A DNA stretch of 16,802 bases from CAZVWV01 sp964631745 (GTDB lineage: Bacteria; Bdellovibrionota_C; UBA2361; JBGSMV01). The translations under genes were made by a program, and so were the position numbers. Positions 1-7,262 of the stretch are shown one piece after another. The stretch lies in contig CAZVWV010000088.1 in NCBI GenBank assembly GCA_964631745.1, forward strand, positions 1-16,802, read 5' to 3'. Position 1 is the first letter of the stretch. Every line of letters starts with the position of its first letter. The notes under the pieces are model-generated. The model was given only the letters and a program-made list of their open reading frames with translations, was not told the origin of the DNA and ran no database searches.

Positions 1-289
1 CGTTTTGGGATCGAATAAGTATTGAAAAACTAGGGTGGCTCCAGTTGGCTTTAAATCCCTCGCCCGAAAATTGGCCCGGCCGCTGGGTGGCCACCCAACA
101 ATGCGGCTGTCTACCCAAATTGCTCACGCTTCATGCCGGTACGGCCCGCGGTATAGGGGGGTTTTCCTGACTGGAACGCGTAGAAGCACCTCTCCACTCC
201 CAAAACTTAAAGTGCTTTAAACTTAATGCTGACTTAAAAACGCTAACTCTATAAATTCATTGCAGTTATAAGATTTCCTAGCTTTTTTA
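1..289 (+). repeat. 289-bp direct repeat, copy 1 (may extend left of window)
   Basis: This stretch is base-for-base identical, as far as I can read, to 1406-1694 (offset 1405). Identity stops at 289/290 (GCTTTTTTA then G here, A in copy 2); the left limit is the window edge. It contains a right-hand inverted arm (31-55, core TAGGGTGGCTCC) matching the palindromic repeat family, a 12-bp palindrome GGGTGGCCACCC at about 84-97, and an AT-rich right end. A 61-codon open frame runs through both copies, but it has a GTG start, no ribosome binding site and low-complexity Arg/Leu/Pro content, so I do not call it a gene. Perfect identity implies a recent duplication or gene conversion. Confidence 0.95.
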
Positions 290-775
290 GATTCTAAGAC
301 CGAGCCCATAGTAGGGCCCTCTGATCCGAGGGTCGATTTTGAAGGTTTTCTGCGCATTTTGAACTGGGTTCAAATTCCAAGAGGCGAGTACAAAGTTCAG
401 GATTCTGGCGTTGGATTTGAGATCGATGGAGTAACGCATCTAAACCTTCTTCCCTTTATATATAAAGGTAGAACTGTTTCCGGCATTTATGACGATTGCG
501 AGCGTATGCTTTTTTGTTTTGATATACGCCAAGATCGAAAATCTCCGGATCTAGTTCCGTCCCGATACGCGCGCTACAGTCCCTGGGAAGCGTTTGCAGA
601 GTGCTTCGCTTTTTATAGACTCTCCCCGAATCAATTGTTACGATACGCACCACGTACATGCGATCTTTTTGAGGCCCACTTTAGGGTGTATCACAGCGAC
701 CCGGAAATGATAAAGCGCTTAGATCGTGCGCTTGAGGCCGAGGAGGAGTATGCACGCGGAGTATCGCAGATGTAG
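290..775 (+). pseudogene. 5'-truncated zincin-like metallopeptidase C-terminal fragment
   Basis: The first usable in-frame start is TTG at 359 (138 codons), but the frame is open and protein-like upstream to the repeat edge at 289/290, reading DSKTEPIVGPSDPRVDFEGF just before the TTG. Only repeat sequence and a stop at 269-271 precede it. The segment SPWEAFAECFAFYRLSP followed by LLRYAP and FEAHF resembles the C-terminal end of putative zinc metallopeptidases, where a Glu in a (D/E)xFAE motif follows the HExxH helix. No HExxH is visible, as expected if the 5' half was lost at the repeat boundary. The gene is convergent with the DUF6314-like gene, 36 bp away. The family is assigned from motif memory only. 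An intact small gene starting at TTG 359 is possible, though its ribosome binding site would be poor (GAAGG, 13 nt upstream). Confidence 0.5.
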
Positions 776-811
776 GCGATTGCCAGGGCGTAGTAGGCCC
801 GCACATGCCTC

Positions 812-1291
812 TTACCGGAAGTACCGCGAAATAATCGCATAATCTTTCGCAGGACCGCTCACATCATACCGCGTAGCGAACGTACCATCTGAATTCAGGC
901 TGAAAGTTGCGTTATAGGTATCATTCCCGCACTGATGATCCGCATTCAAAACCAGGCCCGTTGAGTTTAATTCGCTTTGCCAGGAATCCGGAAGCACGAA
1001 ATCCAAAAAGACCAATCCGAGGTTGGCACCATCTGAAAACTTTATTCGTAAGCTCGTCGGAAGAAAGACGTAACGGTAGCTACGCGTTGCATCGAGCGTC
1101 TGACCTTCTTGTACTTTAAGTCTTAGCGCTTCCTCGTAAACCAGATCCTCGCCGTCAGGCGTGAAGGAGGCAGAGCCCTGCGCTTCAGGATAACTTGTAA
1201 ATTGGCGCGTAAACTTCCACGCGCCCTCGAAGTATTCCCGCAAGGCGCGCATCTCGGGAGTTAAATTTAAAGAGTTGCCCAAATTATTCAT
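812..1291 (-). CDS. DUF6314-like protein
   Basis: This 159-residue protein matches my memory of the DUF6314 layout. After a short leader comes a Trp-containing start (FEGAWKFTRQF, about residues 24-34), then GSASFTPDGEDLVYEE, an aromatic strand RSYRYVF, IKFSDG, a HQCGNDTYNATF segment and the family-like ending GPAKDYAIISRYFR. Length is near the usual 140-170 residues. It looks like an all-beta, lipocalin-like cytoplasmic fold with no signal peptide. The biochemical role of the family is not known to me. ATG at 1291 is preceded by AGGCAGGG, a modest ribosome binding site. The gene lies alone between the two 289-bp repeats, convergent with the truncated peptidase fragment, and its upstream region runs into the left arm of the palindromic element at 1330-1460, so its promoter may lie in or near repeat DNA. 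Confidence 0.75.
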   Translation of the reverse strand: MNNLGNSLNLTPEMRALREYFEGAWKFTRQFTSYPEAQGSASFTPDGEDLVYEEALRLKVQEGQTLDATRSYRYVFLPTSLRIKFSDGANLGLVFLDFVLPDSWQSELNSTGLVLNADHQCGNDTYNATFSLNSDGTFATRYDVSGPAKDYAIISRYFR

Positions 1292-1329
1292 TCGACCCTG
1301 CCTTGTTTAGCACCAGCGATCCCCCTCAG

Positions 1330-1460
1330 TTTTAAGCCAACTGGAGCCACCCTACTTTAACAGTTCGCTTCTTGGTCCAGGTTGATCTCAATAGTGCCTA
1401 ATAGTCGTTTTGGGATCGAATAAGTATTGAAAAACTAGGGTGGCTCCAGTTGGCTTTAAA
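1330..1460. repeat. Palindromic element with 25-bp inverted arms (element A)
   Basis: The left arm 1330-1354 and right arm 1436-1460 are inverted copies, 24 of 25 positions paired, with a perfect 21-bp core containing GGAGCCACCCTA. The spacer is 81 nt. The right arm lies inside direct-repeat copy 2 and recurs at 31-55 in copy 1. The core and the following CTTT match the ends of the two 107-bp elements at 13023 and 13845, so this is a longer-armed member of the same family. Its interior is largely unlike theirs. Confidence 0.85.
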
Positions 1461-1694
1461 TCCCTCGCCCGAAAATTGGCCCGGCCGCTGGGTGGCCACC
1501 CAACAATGCGGCTGTCTACCCAAATTGCTCACGCTTCATGCCGGTACGGCCCGCGGTATAGGGGGGTTTTCCTGACTGGAACGCGTAGAAGCACCTCTCC
1601 ACTCCCAAAACTTAAAGTGCTTTAAACTTAATGCTGACTTAAAAACGCTAACTCTATAAATTCATTGCAGTTATAAGATTTCCTAGCTTTTTTA
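1406..1694 (+). repeat. 289-bp direct repeat, copy 2
   Basis: Identical to 1-289. It begins inside the spacer of palindromic element A and ends in GCTTTTTTA at 1694, followed here by an A-run and 140 bp of AT-rich sequence before the next gene. Because copy 1 meets a broken gene at its right edge and copy 2 meets unrelated sequence at the same base, position 289/1694 is a real junction of the repeated unit. Confidence 0.95.
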
Positions 1695-1837
1695 AAAAAA
1701 CTTTGTGACGCCCTATAGAGCACATTTTCTATCACCACTGCAATAACCTTATTAAATAAGCTTATATGGCGAACAAAGGATACCGCTAAGAAGATTGTTC
1801 TGTATCTCAGCCTGAATTTTTTAAGAAAGGTTTAGTT

Positions 1838-2503
1838 ATGATTCATAAAACTCCTTCCCAGATTTCTCACCCTGCAGACCAGGCGATTGAAGACCAGCTT
1901 GTGTCACCAGGAAATCCCTGTGCGCTACCCACGGCCAATGGAAAATGGCTTGATATTGCGCGTGGCTTGCAGGGTCTAGGGCGAAGCGCCAGCGAGCTAA
2001 TTAGCGGTGGGCTTAATCACTTAAATGCAAGTACCCCAAAACCCTCTCATGAGGCCAGTCTGTCAACGTTCCCGGCCAAGCGGACTCTCACAAGTGACGA
2101 ACGCGATGAACTGGCGCTGGCGGTCTACCACGAATCACTAGAGAGGGGCGGGTTCTCGCCGGGCCGTACCATTCTGTCTATCGGAGCCAGCGTGGCCGGA
2201 ATAATCGCAGGCTCAGCGATCAGCTTCTTGCCTTTAGGCAGAGCAATTTCCGCTGTGGTCGGTGGCACCACCGGATTCCTACTAGAGTACGGTCGACAGA
2301 GAAGCCTTGTAGAGCTCGGCGCACAACACACTATGGACAAGAGGAGCATGTTAGTCGTAGCGCTGACCAGTGCCATTTCTAGCGCTCTATCAGTTACAGC
2401 GCCTTGGGGCGCTCTCTACATGCCGCTTGGGGCTGAGGTCTTAAGAGGTCAGTTTATCAGGATCGGGGATAGGCTATTTGGTGGGAAAGGCGAGGCCGAG
2501 TAG
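1838..2503 (+). CDS. Hypothetical protein with C-terminal hydrophobic region
   Basis: This 221-residue protein is not one I recognise. ATG at 1838 follows an AAGAAAGG ribosome binding site at a suitable distance. Residues 1-90 are polar and low in order, with no signal peptide. Residues 84-105 are charged and probably helical (TSDERDELALAVYHESLERG). Residues 111-149 and 171-200 are rich in Gly/Ala/Ser/Ile/Leu and could form membrane hairpins (ILSIGASVAGIIAGSAISF; MLVVALTSAISSALSV). A membrane-inserted or phage-tail-like hydrophobic domain is possible, but nothing shows it directly. It sits 143 bp after direct-repeat copy 2 and is convergent with the hybrid kinase, 338 bp away. Confidence 0.7.
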   Translation: MIHKTPSQISHPADQAIEDQLVSPGNPCALPTANGKWLDIARGLQGLGRSASELISGGLNHLNASTPKPSHEASLSTFPAKRTLTSDERDELALAVYHESLERGGFSPGRTILSIGASVAGIIAGSAISFLPLGRAISAVVGGTTGFLLEYGRQRSLVELGAQHTMDKRSMLVVALTSAISSALSVTAPWGALYMPLGAEVLRGQFIRIGDRLFGGKGEAE

Positions 2504-2841
2504 CCGGCGCCCGGAGCGCGGTGAACCAGGAGCGCCGACCGATGCCAATAAAATCGGACCCTTCAAGAAAGAATTCACGGGGAGCCACGGCCTGAGACGT
2601 TCCATATTGTAGGGCAACTAAATATTTAACTACTGAAGACTCGCCAGTCCATTCGACCCGGCGGATTCAACAACTTAGACTCACTCCGTATTCTAAGTGT
2701 TGCGTTAAGTTATTGAACCCGGCCGCGATTGTCAGCCAATAAGGGAGAAGTTGCCACTGCGCGCCGCCTGAGAAGTGCGGCGTCGACACCCCGTTTGACT
2801 GAGCCACTCCGGCAACATTTACAGTCGCAGGGGCAGAGAGC
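2504..2841. other. Convergent intergenic region with stem-loops
   Basis: No gene is supported here. An imperfect inverted repeat lies at 2667-2717: TTCAACAACTTA pairs with TAAGTTATTGAA (11 of 12), and nested inside it ACTTAGA (2674-2680) pairs with TCTAAGT (2693-2699). A CGGCGC/GCGCCG hairpin is seen just after the upstream stop (about 2506-2536). These could end transcription from the two converging genes, but neither is followed by a clear T-run. An antisense frame overlapping the kinase 3' end has no start signal and composition unlike a protein. Confidence 0.5.
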
Positions 2842-4869
2842 CTACGGCGTTTTAGTAAAGGCAGTTGGATTTGCTTTGCACATAACTCTCTCGATTGTAG
2901 CCTCAAGCTCGGGAATATTAATAGGCTTGCCGACATAGTCGTCCATTCCAGATTCGATGCACTTTTCGCGATCGCCGCTCATTACATGAGCCGTTAAAGC
3001 GATAATGGGAATATGCCCACCAAATTTCTCCTCATGTAAGCGTACTTCAGCCGCAGCTTCATATCCGCTAAGAACTGGCATCTGGCAGTCCATTAAGATC
3101 AAATCAAATCCTAACTTTGGATTTGCAAAGAGTATATCTAGTGCCTCCTGTCCGTTGCTAGCGATAGTTACTGTATGGCCGCGTCGTGTTAGAAGTTTGC
3201 TGGCAACTTTTTGGTTGACGATATTATCCTCAACCAACAAGATTCGGATTTTTAGCTTAGTTTGTTGCTTGTCCAGTTCTACCCCTGCTGGAGCGTCAAG
3301 AACCGATTCGGTCTGGCATTCTGCGCTTGCAATTGTAAAGTGAAAAGTGGAACCAATTCCCTCTTTGCTGTTTACCCAAATCTCGCCCCCCATCATTTCG
3401 ACAAGCCGTTTTGAGATACTAAGCCCTAAGCCGGTTCCCCCAAATTGCCTTGTGATCGACCCATCACCCTGGGAAAAGGGCTCGAAGATAGTGTTCATTT
3501 GACAAGCTGAAACGCCAATTCCGGTATCCGAAACAGCGAAATGGAGGATTAGCCTATTATTGCTGCGCTCTCTGACTGAGACGTTGATAGCGAGAGCGCC
3601 CTCATCAGGATTGAACTTGACTGCGTTCCCGACCAGATTTAGCAAAACCTGTTGAAGGCGGACCTCATCTACGAGCACAATTTCAGGAACGTCGGGAGCA
3701 ATTTCAAACAAGTTAACTAAGTGCTTCTCGGTCATCTTCGGCTGTAGTATGCCCATGACTGCAGTTAGGAACTTACGAAGGTTCACTTGGGTGTGATTGA
3801 GCACCAGTTTATTTGCTTCAATTTTTGAGAAATCGAGTATGTCATTAATGATCGATAACAGCATCTTTGCTGAAGCTTGTATGGTTTGAATTGCGTCGAA
3901 TTGTTCCGCGTCTAGTTTGGTTTGTAAGACAATATCTGTCATGCCAATAATGCCGTTCATGGGGGTTCGAATCTCGTGACTCATGTTAGCTAGGAATTGG
4001 CCACGCGTTTTAACCGCCTGCTCAGCTACTTCTTTTGCTCGCCGCAATTGTTCTTCCGCTAATTTTCGTGCGGTAATATCCAAATGAGTGCCGACAATCC
4101 GCAGCGCCTTTCCTTCGGCGTTACGCGTCACCACTTTGCCGCGGTCCAAAATCCATATCCAATGACCGTTCTTATGCCGCATGCGGAGCTCGGCTTCAAA
4201 AGAACCGGTCTTGCCGTCGCAGTGTCCCTTTATCAGCCCCGTCAACGAAGGAAGGTCTTCGGGGTGAACCAAAGCTAGGAATGCCGAAATATTCTGGTCT
4301 ATTTCGTTTGGAGAGTATCCGAGCATCGCGACCCAGCGATGATTAAAAATAACCCCATCAGTTGCGAGGTTCCAATCCCAAAGCCCTAGGTCTGCTCCCT
4401 CTAATGCCAACCTAACGCGTTCTTCGGCCTCTAGTAGTTCGTGCGCGGCACGCCTGCGATCCGTGAGATCTCGTGAAACGCCGACTGTCATAACCACTGT
4501 GTTGTCGTGATCTAAGATGGGTGATTTTATCGTTTCGAAATGTTGAACAACGCCGTCAAAGCGCGATACTGGCTCGTCAGGGATAACGAGCACTTTTGCG
4601 GTATCGAAGACGGTTTGATCGTCACGTACGAATTTCTCAGTATGGTCCGGCGGACTGAATTCGGCATCGACAATATTGAGAAGCGCTTCATTGCTCATTC
4701 CGTAGTATTCACGGAAGGCCTTATTGGCCCAAATGATTCGTGAGCGGGGGCCCTTAATCAAGATTAGATCTGCAATTGAATCAAGAACTTGTGTCCATAT
4801 CGATACGTCCTTGCCAACTTCGCGGCGAAGCGCCTGGTCGAGTTGCTCTTTTATGTTCATGTTTTGCAT
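2842..4869 (-). CDS. Hybrid sensor histidine kinase (PAS-PAS-HisKA-HATPase-REC)
   Basis: This 675-residue protein should autophosphorylate on His in response to an unknown cytoplasmic signal and pass the phosphate to its own receiver. Domains in order: PAS about 23-140; a second PAS/PAC of PAS_3 type about 150-272 (LGLWDWNLATDGVIFNHRW, HPEDL, MRHKNGHWIWILDRG, GTHLDIT); a short coiled coil 268-290; HisKA with SHEIRTPMNG, phospho-acceptor H298; HATPase with N-box NLVGNAVKF (411-419), DTGIG (448-452), FEPFSQ (462-467) and GGTGLGLSI (477-485); and a receiver about 540-662 with D548, phospho-acceptor D594 (LILMDCQMP), T626 and K648. No membrane segment or signal peptide is visible, so it is soluble. 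All catalytic residues are present. No partner response regulator or Hpt protein lies in the window, so this is an orphan kinase. The start could be ATG 4869 or the ATG three codons later; no strong ribosome binding site distinguishes them. Confidence 0.95.
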   Translation of the reverse strand: MQNMNIKEQLDQALRREVGKDVSIWTQVLDSIADLILIKGPRSRIIWANKAFREYYGMSNEALLNIVDAEFSPPDHTEKFVRDDQTVFDTAKVLVIPDEPVSRFDGVVQHFETIKSPILDHDNTVVMTVGVSRDLTDRRRAAHELLEAEERVRLALEGADLGLWDWNLATDGVIFNHRWVAMLGYSPNEIDQNISAFLALVHPEDLPSLTGLIKGHCDGKTGSFEAELRMRHKNGHWIWILDRGKVVTRNAEGKALRIVGTHLDITARKLAEEQLRRAKEVAEQAVKTRGQFLANMSHEIRTPMNGIIGMTDIVLQTKLDAEQFDAIQTIQASAKMLLSIINDILDFSKIEANKLVLNHTQVNLRKFLTAVMGILQPKMTEKHLVNLFEIAPDVPEIVLVDEVRLQQVLLNLVGNAVKFNPDEGALAINVSVRERSNNRLILHFAVSDTGIGVSACQMNTIFEPFSQGDGSITRQFGGTGLGLSISKRLVEMMGGEIWVNSKEGIGSTFHFTIASAECQTESVLDAPAGVELDKQQTKLKIRILLVEDNIVNQKVASKLLTRRGHTVTIASNGQEALDILFANPKLGFDLILMDCQMPVLSGYEAAAEVRLHEEKFGGHIPIIALTAHVMSGDREKCIESGMDDYVGKPINIPELEATIERVMCKANPTAFTKTP

Positions 4870-4940
4870 CCGCTAGCTGCAAAGGGCCATAAGGATTGGT
4901 CGACACATTTAGTAAGAAACATAAGCCCAGGATTAAGTCC

Positions 4941-4971
4941 TAAGTCAGCCTGGAGCCGCCCCACTTCTTTT
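4941..4971. repeat. Degenerate single arm of the GAGCCACCCTA repeat family
   Basis: CTGGAGCCGCCCCACTT matches 15 of 17 positions of the left arm of element A (CTGGAGCCACCCTACTT), and the preceding TAAG is also shared. No complementary right arm is found within several hundred bases, so this is a lone, decayed end. It sits just upstream of the kinase gene. Confidence 0.6.
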
Positions 4972-5012
4972 GACCAATCGCGTTTTTCCTAAAAGGATGA
5001 GAGCAGAGAAAA

Positions 5013-5252
5013 TTAGAGGCAGCCTGAGATTTGGTGGTATTGCAAACTATCTAGGGCTCGATTTGACACCTGTGGTATGAACCCCGAGTCACAGGCCAGC
5101 GTGCGAATCTGGGCGAATTTCTCCGGAACTAACAGGTAATCTATACGCGCCGGCGACAAGTCCAACACTGCCGAGCTGGCGAGATCGTGGTTCGCATTAG
5201 GTCTTATTTCGTTACGCGCTCTTATCTTCCCTACCGGGGTTTTGCTGTTAAA
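5013..5252 (-). pseudogene. Possible remnant of a LysR-type regulator effector domain
   Basis: An open frame of 79 codons with no ATG (first GTG at 5168, 51 codons) ends at TAA 5013-5015. It reads LDLSPARIDYLLVPEKFAQI and continues RTLACDSGFIPQVSNRALDS, which loosely resembles the LysR substrate-binding domain, where an (L)xxLxxxxGFxPxV strand-helix segment recurs. The C-terminal half expected of that domain is missing, and the frame overlaps the 3' end of the neighbouring minus-strand gene by 22 bp. It may be a decayed fragment or a chance open frame. Confidence 0.25.
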
Positions 5253-6382
5253 TTATCGGGGGACCCGCAAAACGCAGTCACAACAGAATTGGGGGCAATA
5301 TATGTGAGCTTACAATTTTCCCCAACCATAATAGCCACAAACCTCTCTCTTTTTTCAACTGGAACACCGTCGCCATTGATATAAGCTATAGATCGTTGCC
5401 CATGGCTGTTATCCCCCTCCAGAACTCGTTGCAATTGTTGAGCACCAGAAATGGCCGATAGGTCGCCATAAAAGGTAGCTATATCATCCCTTAGCTGCTG
5501 CCATCGCTCTGTTGCCTCTAGGAGGGCGAGTTCAGCCGCTTGGCGGCGATCTGCAAGCTGCTTCTGTTTCTGCACCAGAGTTGAATCAGCATCAGAACCT
5601 GTCGCGGCTGAATCAGGAAGAGCAACATTCCCTTCCGCCACGCTACGGTACCCCTCTAGCGCTTCTCTAGCTTTGCTTAAACGGCCAGCCACTTCCATTA
5701 ACCCGGCCCCAAATATTCGAGCGCCATCTGATGGCAACGCAGACGAACCATTCTTCGAGTACGCTTCCACTGCAACCGTTAAAATCTCTTGTCGGGTACT
5801 TACAGTTTGCTCCAAATCAGCAACACCACGTCCCTCTACCAGTCCCTCTACCACAGAGGTCATACTACTGTTATGCCGATCGGCCCATAGCAACACAGGT
5901 TCAACCCACTTCCGCAATACAAATTCATTATAAAAATAGTTCACTGGCTCCCCCGGGAACGGCCGAGCCTTTCCCTCCCTAATATCTCGGTCGAAGTCTA
6001 GCACCTGGTATCCTGCCGAGTCAGCGGCAGCGAGGAACTTTTCCCTTTCAGATAACACTGGTAAGGTTGCATCTGCCGTGGCCTTTGCTGGATCGCTAGC
6101 CGCAGAAGCATTTTTGGCCAAGTATGCTTCGCTAGGTTGCGCGGTCAATAGGGACCAAGCAACGTACCCCCAGGCAACTGGAGTAGCTACTAGCGACGAT
6201 TTGAATGCGGTGTTAAACAGCGGGCCAGGCGCATTGCAAGGAGGCAGGTTACGATTATGCTGCCCGCTCAAATCCGCGCTCTCCAAGTCTGACATTGGCG
6301 ACGCTTCACGATCTCTGCACTGAGCTCCTATACTCCCAGCCCCTCTACCCTCAGCTCCCTGTTCTCGTGACTTGCCCAACAT
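5231..6382 (-). CDS. Hypothetical protein with one membrane segment and coiled coil
   Basis: I do not recognise this protein. I chose ATG 6382 (383 residues) because GGAGGA lies 7 nt upstream; the frame also continues to a GTG at 6502 (423 residues). From the chosen start, residues 1-60 are polar with no clear signal. Residues 63-82 form one hydrophobic segment (SLVATPVAWGYVAWSLLTA) followed by PSEAYLA, which suggests a membrane anchor with most of the protein outside the cytoplasm. Residues 195-325 are helical, with a likely coiled coil at 270-322 (QKQKQLADRRQAAELALLEA). The tail has two Cys, C357 and C372 (ENCKLTY, TAFCGSP), which may form a disulfide. It diverges from the lipoprotein gene at 6640. 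A third possible start is the Met at codon 30 (6295). A second reading frame begins in the 5' region with its own good ribosome binding site. Confidence 0.7.
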   Translation of the reverse strand: MLGKSREQGAEGRGAGSIGAQCRDREASPMSDLESADLSGQHNRNLPPCNAPGPLFNTAFKSSLVATPVAWGYVAWSLLTAQPSEAYLAKNASAASDPAKATADATLPVLSEREKFLAAADSAGYQVLDFDRDIREGKARPFPGEPVNYFYNEFVLRKWVEPVLLWADRHNSSMTSVVEGLVEGRGVADLEQTVSTRQEILTVAVEAYSKNGSSALPSDGARIFGAGLMEVAGRLSKAREALEGYRSVAEGNVALPDSAATGSDADSTLVQKQKQLADRRQAAELALLEATERWQQLRDDIATFYGDLSAISGAQQLQRVLEGDNSHGQRSIAYINGDGVPVEKRERFVAIMVGENCKLTYIAPNSVVTAFCGSPDNLTAKPR

Positions 6383-6550
6383 ATCGTCTTCCTCCAAACA
6401 TCCACATACCACAAACAAAACCGAAGATATCTTAGAGCGCTTAACAAAACGGAACCTGCCATCCGACCTGGCATTCTCTCCTTCTAGCTCAAAGGCTCTC
6501 ACTAATCAAGCATAGTCTGTAATGCCAGTCATTTATGTCTCTCAGCAAAA

Positions 6551-6601
6551 CAAACTATTTTTAATGTTTAGTTTGACCGTGGCTTGTTCGGATCATAAGA
6601 T
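6551..6601 (+). promoter_or_regulatory. Sigma70-type promoter with overlapping inverted repeat
   Basis: TTGACC (6573-6578) and TAAGAT (6596-6601) are separated by 17 bp, with the lipoprotein start 38 bp downstream. A perfect 7-bp inverted repeat CAAACTA (6551-6557) / TAGTTTG (6569-6575), 11 bp apart, overlaps the -35 box. It is placed where a repressor or activator would control this gene and possibly the divergent one. The promoter call is by consensus only. Confidence 0.5.
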
Positions 6602-6639
6602 TTCATGCCCTTTAAATAGATTTAATTCCTGGGAATTGT

Positions 6640-7110
6640 ATGAGAAAAACTTTCCAATATAGCAAATGGTGTCTCCCTGCGGCGTTAATTTTAATCACGG
6701 CGTGTGGGCCCATTTATGATACCTCGTATGTGCTAACACCTCCCAAGACTAGCGCTGGCAGCGATTGTGTGAGCGAGTGTAGGTATCATGAGAGTACCTG
6801 TAAGCGCTGGGTACGTGATAGGTACGAGCGCTGTCAGGAGTATAACCATGAGGAGTCAAGAGATTGTAGCGACAGGATTCGGCGGGAAAAGAATCGAAAT
6901 CCGAAATGGACTGAATGTGGGAATGTCGAAGCTTGTGATTCAAGTGAATCGACTTGCGAGGCCGAGTACCGTGATTGCTTTCAGTCATGTGGCGGTAAGG
7001 TCGAGGAAGTCAAGCGCTGCATTATGAACTGTGAAGAGGTTCCAAAGCCAAGCCCTCCTCCCGCAGTCGCCCCCAAAAAGGCTCCAAAGCATAAGAAGGT
7101 CGACTATTAG
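6640..7110 (+). CDS. Cys-rich lipoprotein
   Basis: This 156-residue protein has a lipoprotein signal: basic start MRKTFQYSKW, hydrophobic CLPAALILI, and lipobox LITAC, giving lipidation at Cys22. ATG 6640 follows GGGA at a 5-nt spacing. The mature part carries at least ten further Cys in repeated helical spacings (CVSEC, STCKRWVRDRYERC, CSDRI, CGNVEAC, STCEAEYRDCFQSCGG, CIMNC), which suggests several internal disulfides in the periplasm or on the outer membrane. It is highly charged and ends in a Pro/Lys-rich tail (PKPSPPPAVAPKKAPKHKK) that could span or bind the cell wall. No named family is recognised. It stands alone after a good promoter. Confidence 0.85.
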   Translation: MRKTFQYSKWCLPAALILITACGPIYDTSYVLTPPKTSAGSDCVSECRYHESTCKRWVRDRYERCQEYNHEESRDCSDRIRREKNRNPKWTECGNVEACDSSESTCEAEYRDCFQSCGGKVEEVKRCIMNCEEVPKPSPPPAVAPKKAPKHKKVDY

Positions 7111-7262
7111 TACGATTTTTGGTTTCAGCTCTAAAAAGCCTCATTTTAAAGGATGCGGCGCGAAGAACAGCAAGAATTAAGACTTTTTGAGTTTCTGCCG
7201 ATCTATGCCGGGAGTAACTGTTAAGGGTGTAGATAAGACCTGTTAGCTTAACTGCTTATGAC

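Noticed and set aside
35..220. 61-codon open frame inside both 289-bp repeats
   Set aside because: GTG start without a ribosome binding site, Arg/Leu/Pro-rich low-order product, and it overlaps the inverted arm. It is more likely non-coding repeat DNA.
362..378. GGGTTCAAATTCC resembling a tRNA T-arm
   Set aside because: The flanking bases do not form a T-stem, no acceptor partner lies 60-70 nt upstream, and the stretch is inside a coding frame.
2666..2717. Short inverted repeat with attC-like boxes (ACTTAAC/GTTGAAT on the minus strand)
   Set aside because: Only about 46 bp long and the two boxes do not pair well with each other. It is probably a bidirectional terminator-like hairpin between convergent genes.
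2667..2936. Minus-strand frame overlapping the kinase 3' end
   Set aside because: It overlaps the real kinase frame, has no start signal, and its composition is not protein-like.
7153..7224. Mini frame MRREEQQELRLFEFLPIYAG upstream of the delta-60 gene
   Set aside because: Only 23 codons, its AAAGG is too close to the ATG, and it is not a signal peptide that could be joined to the delta-60 frame.
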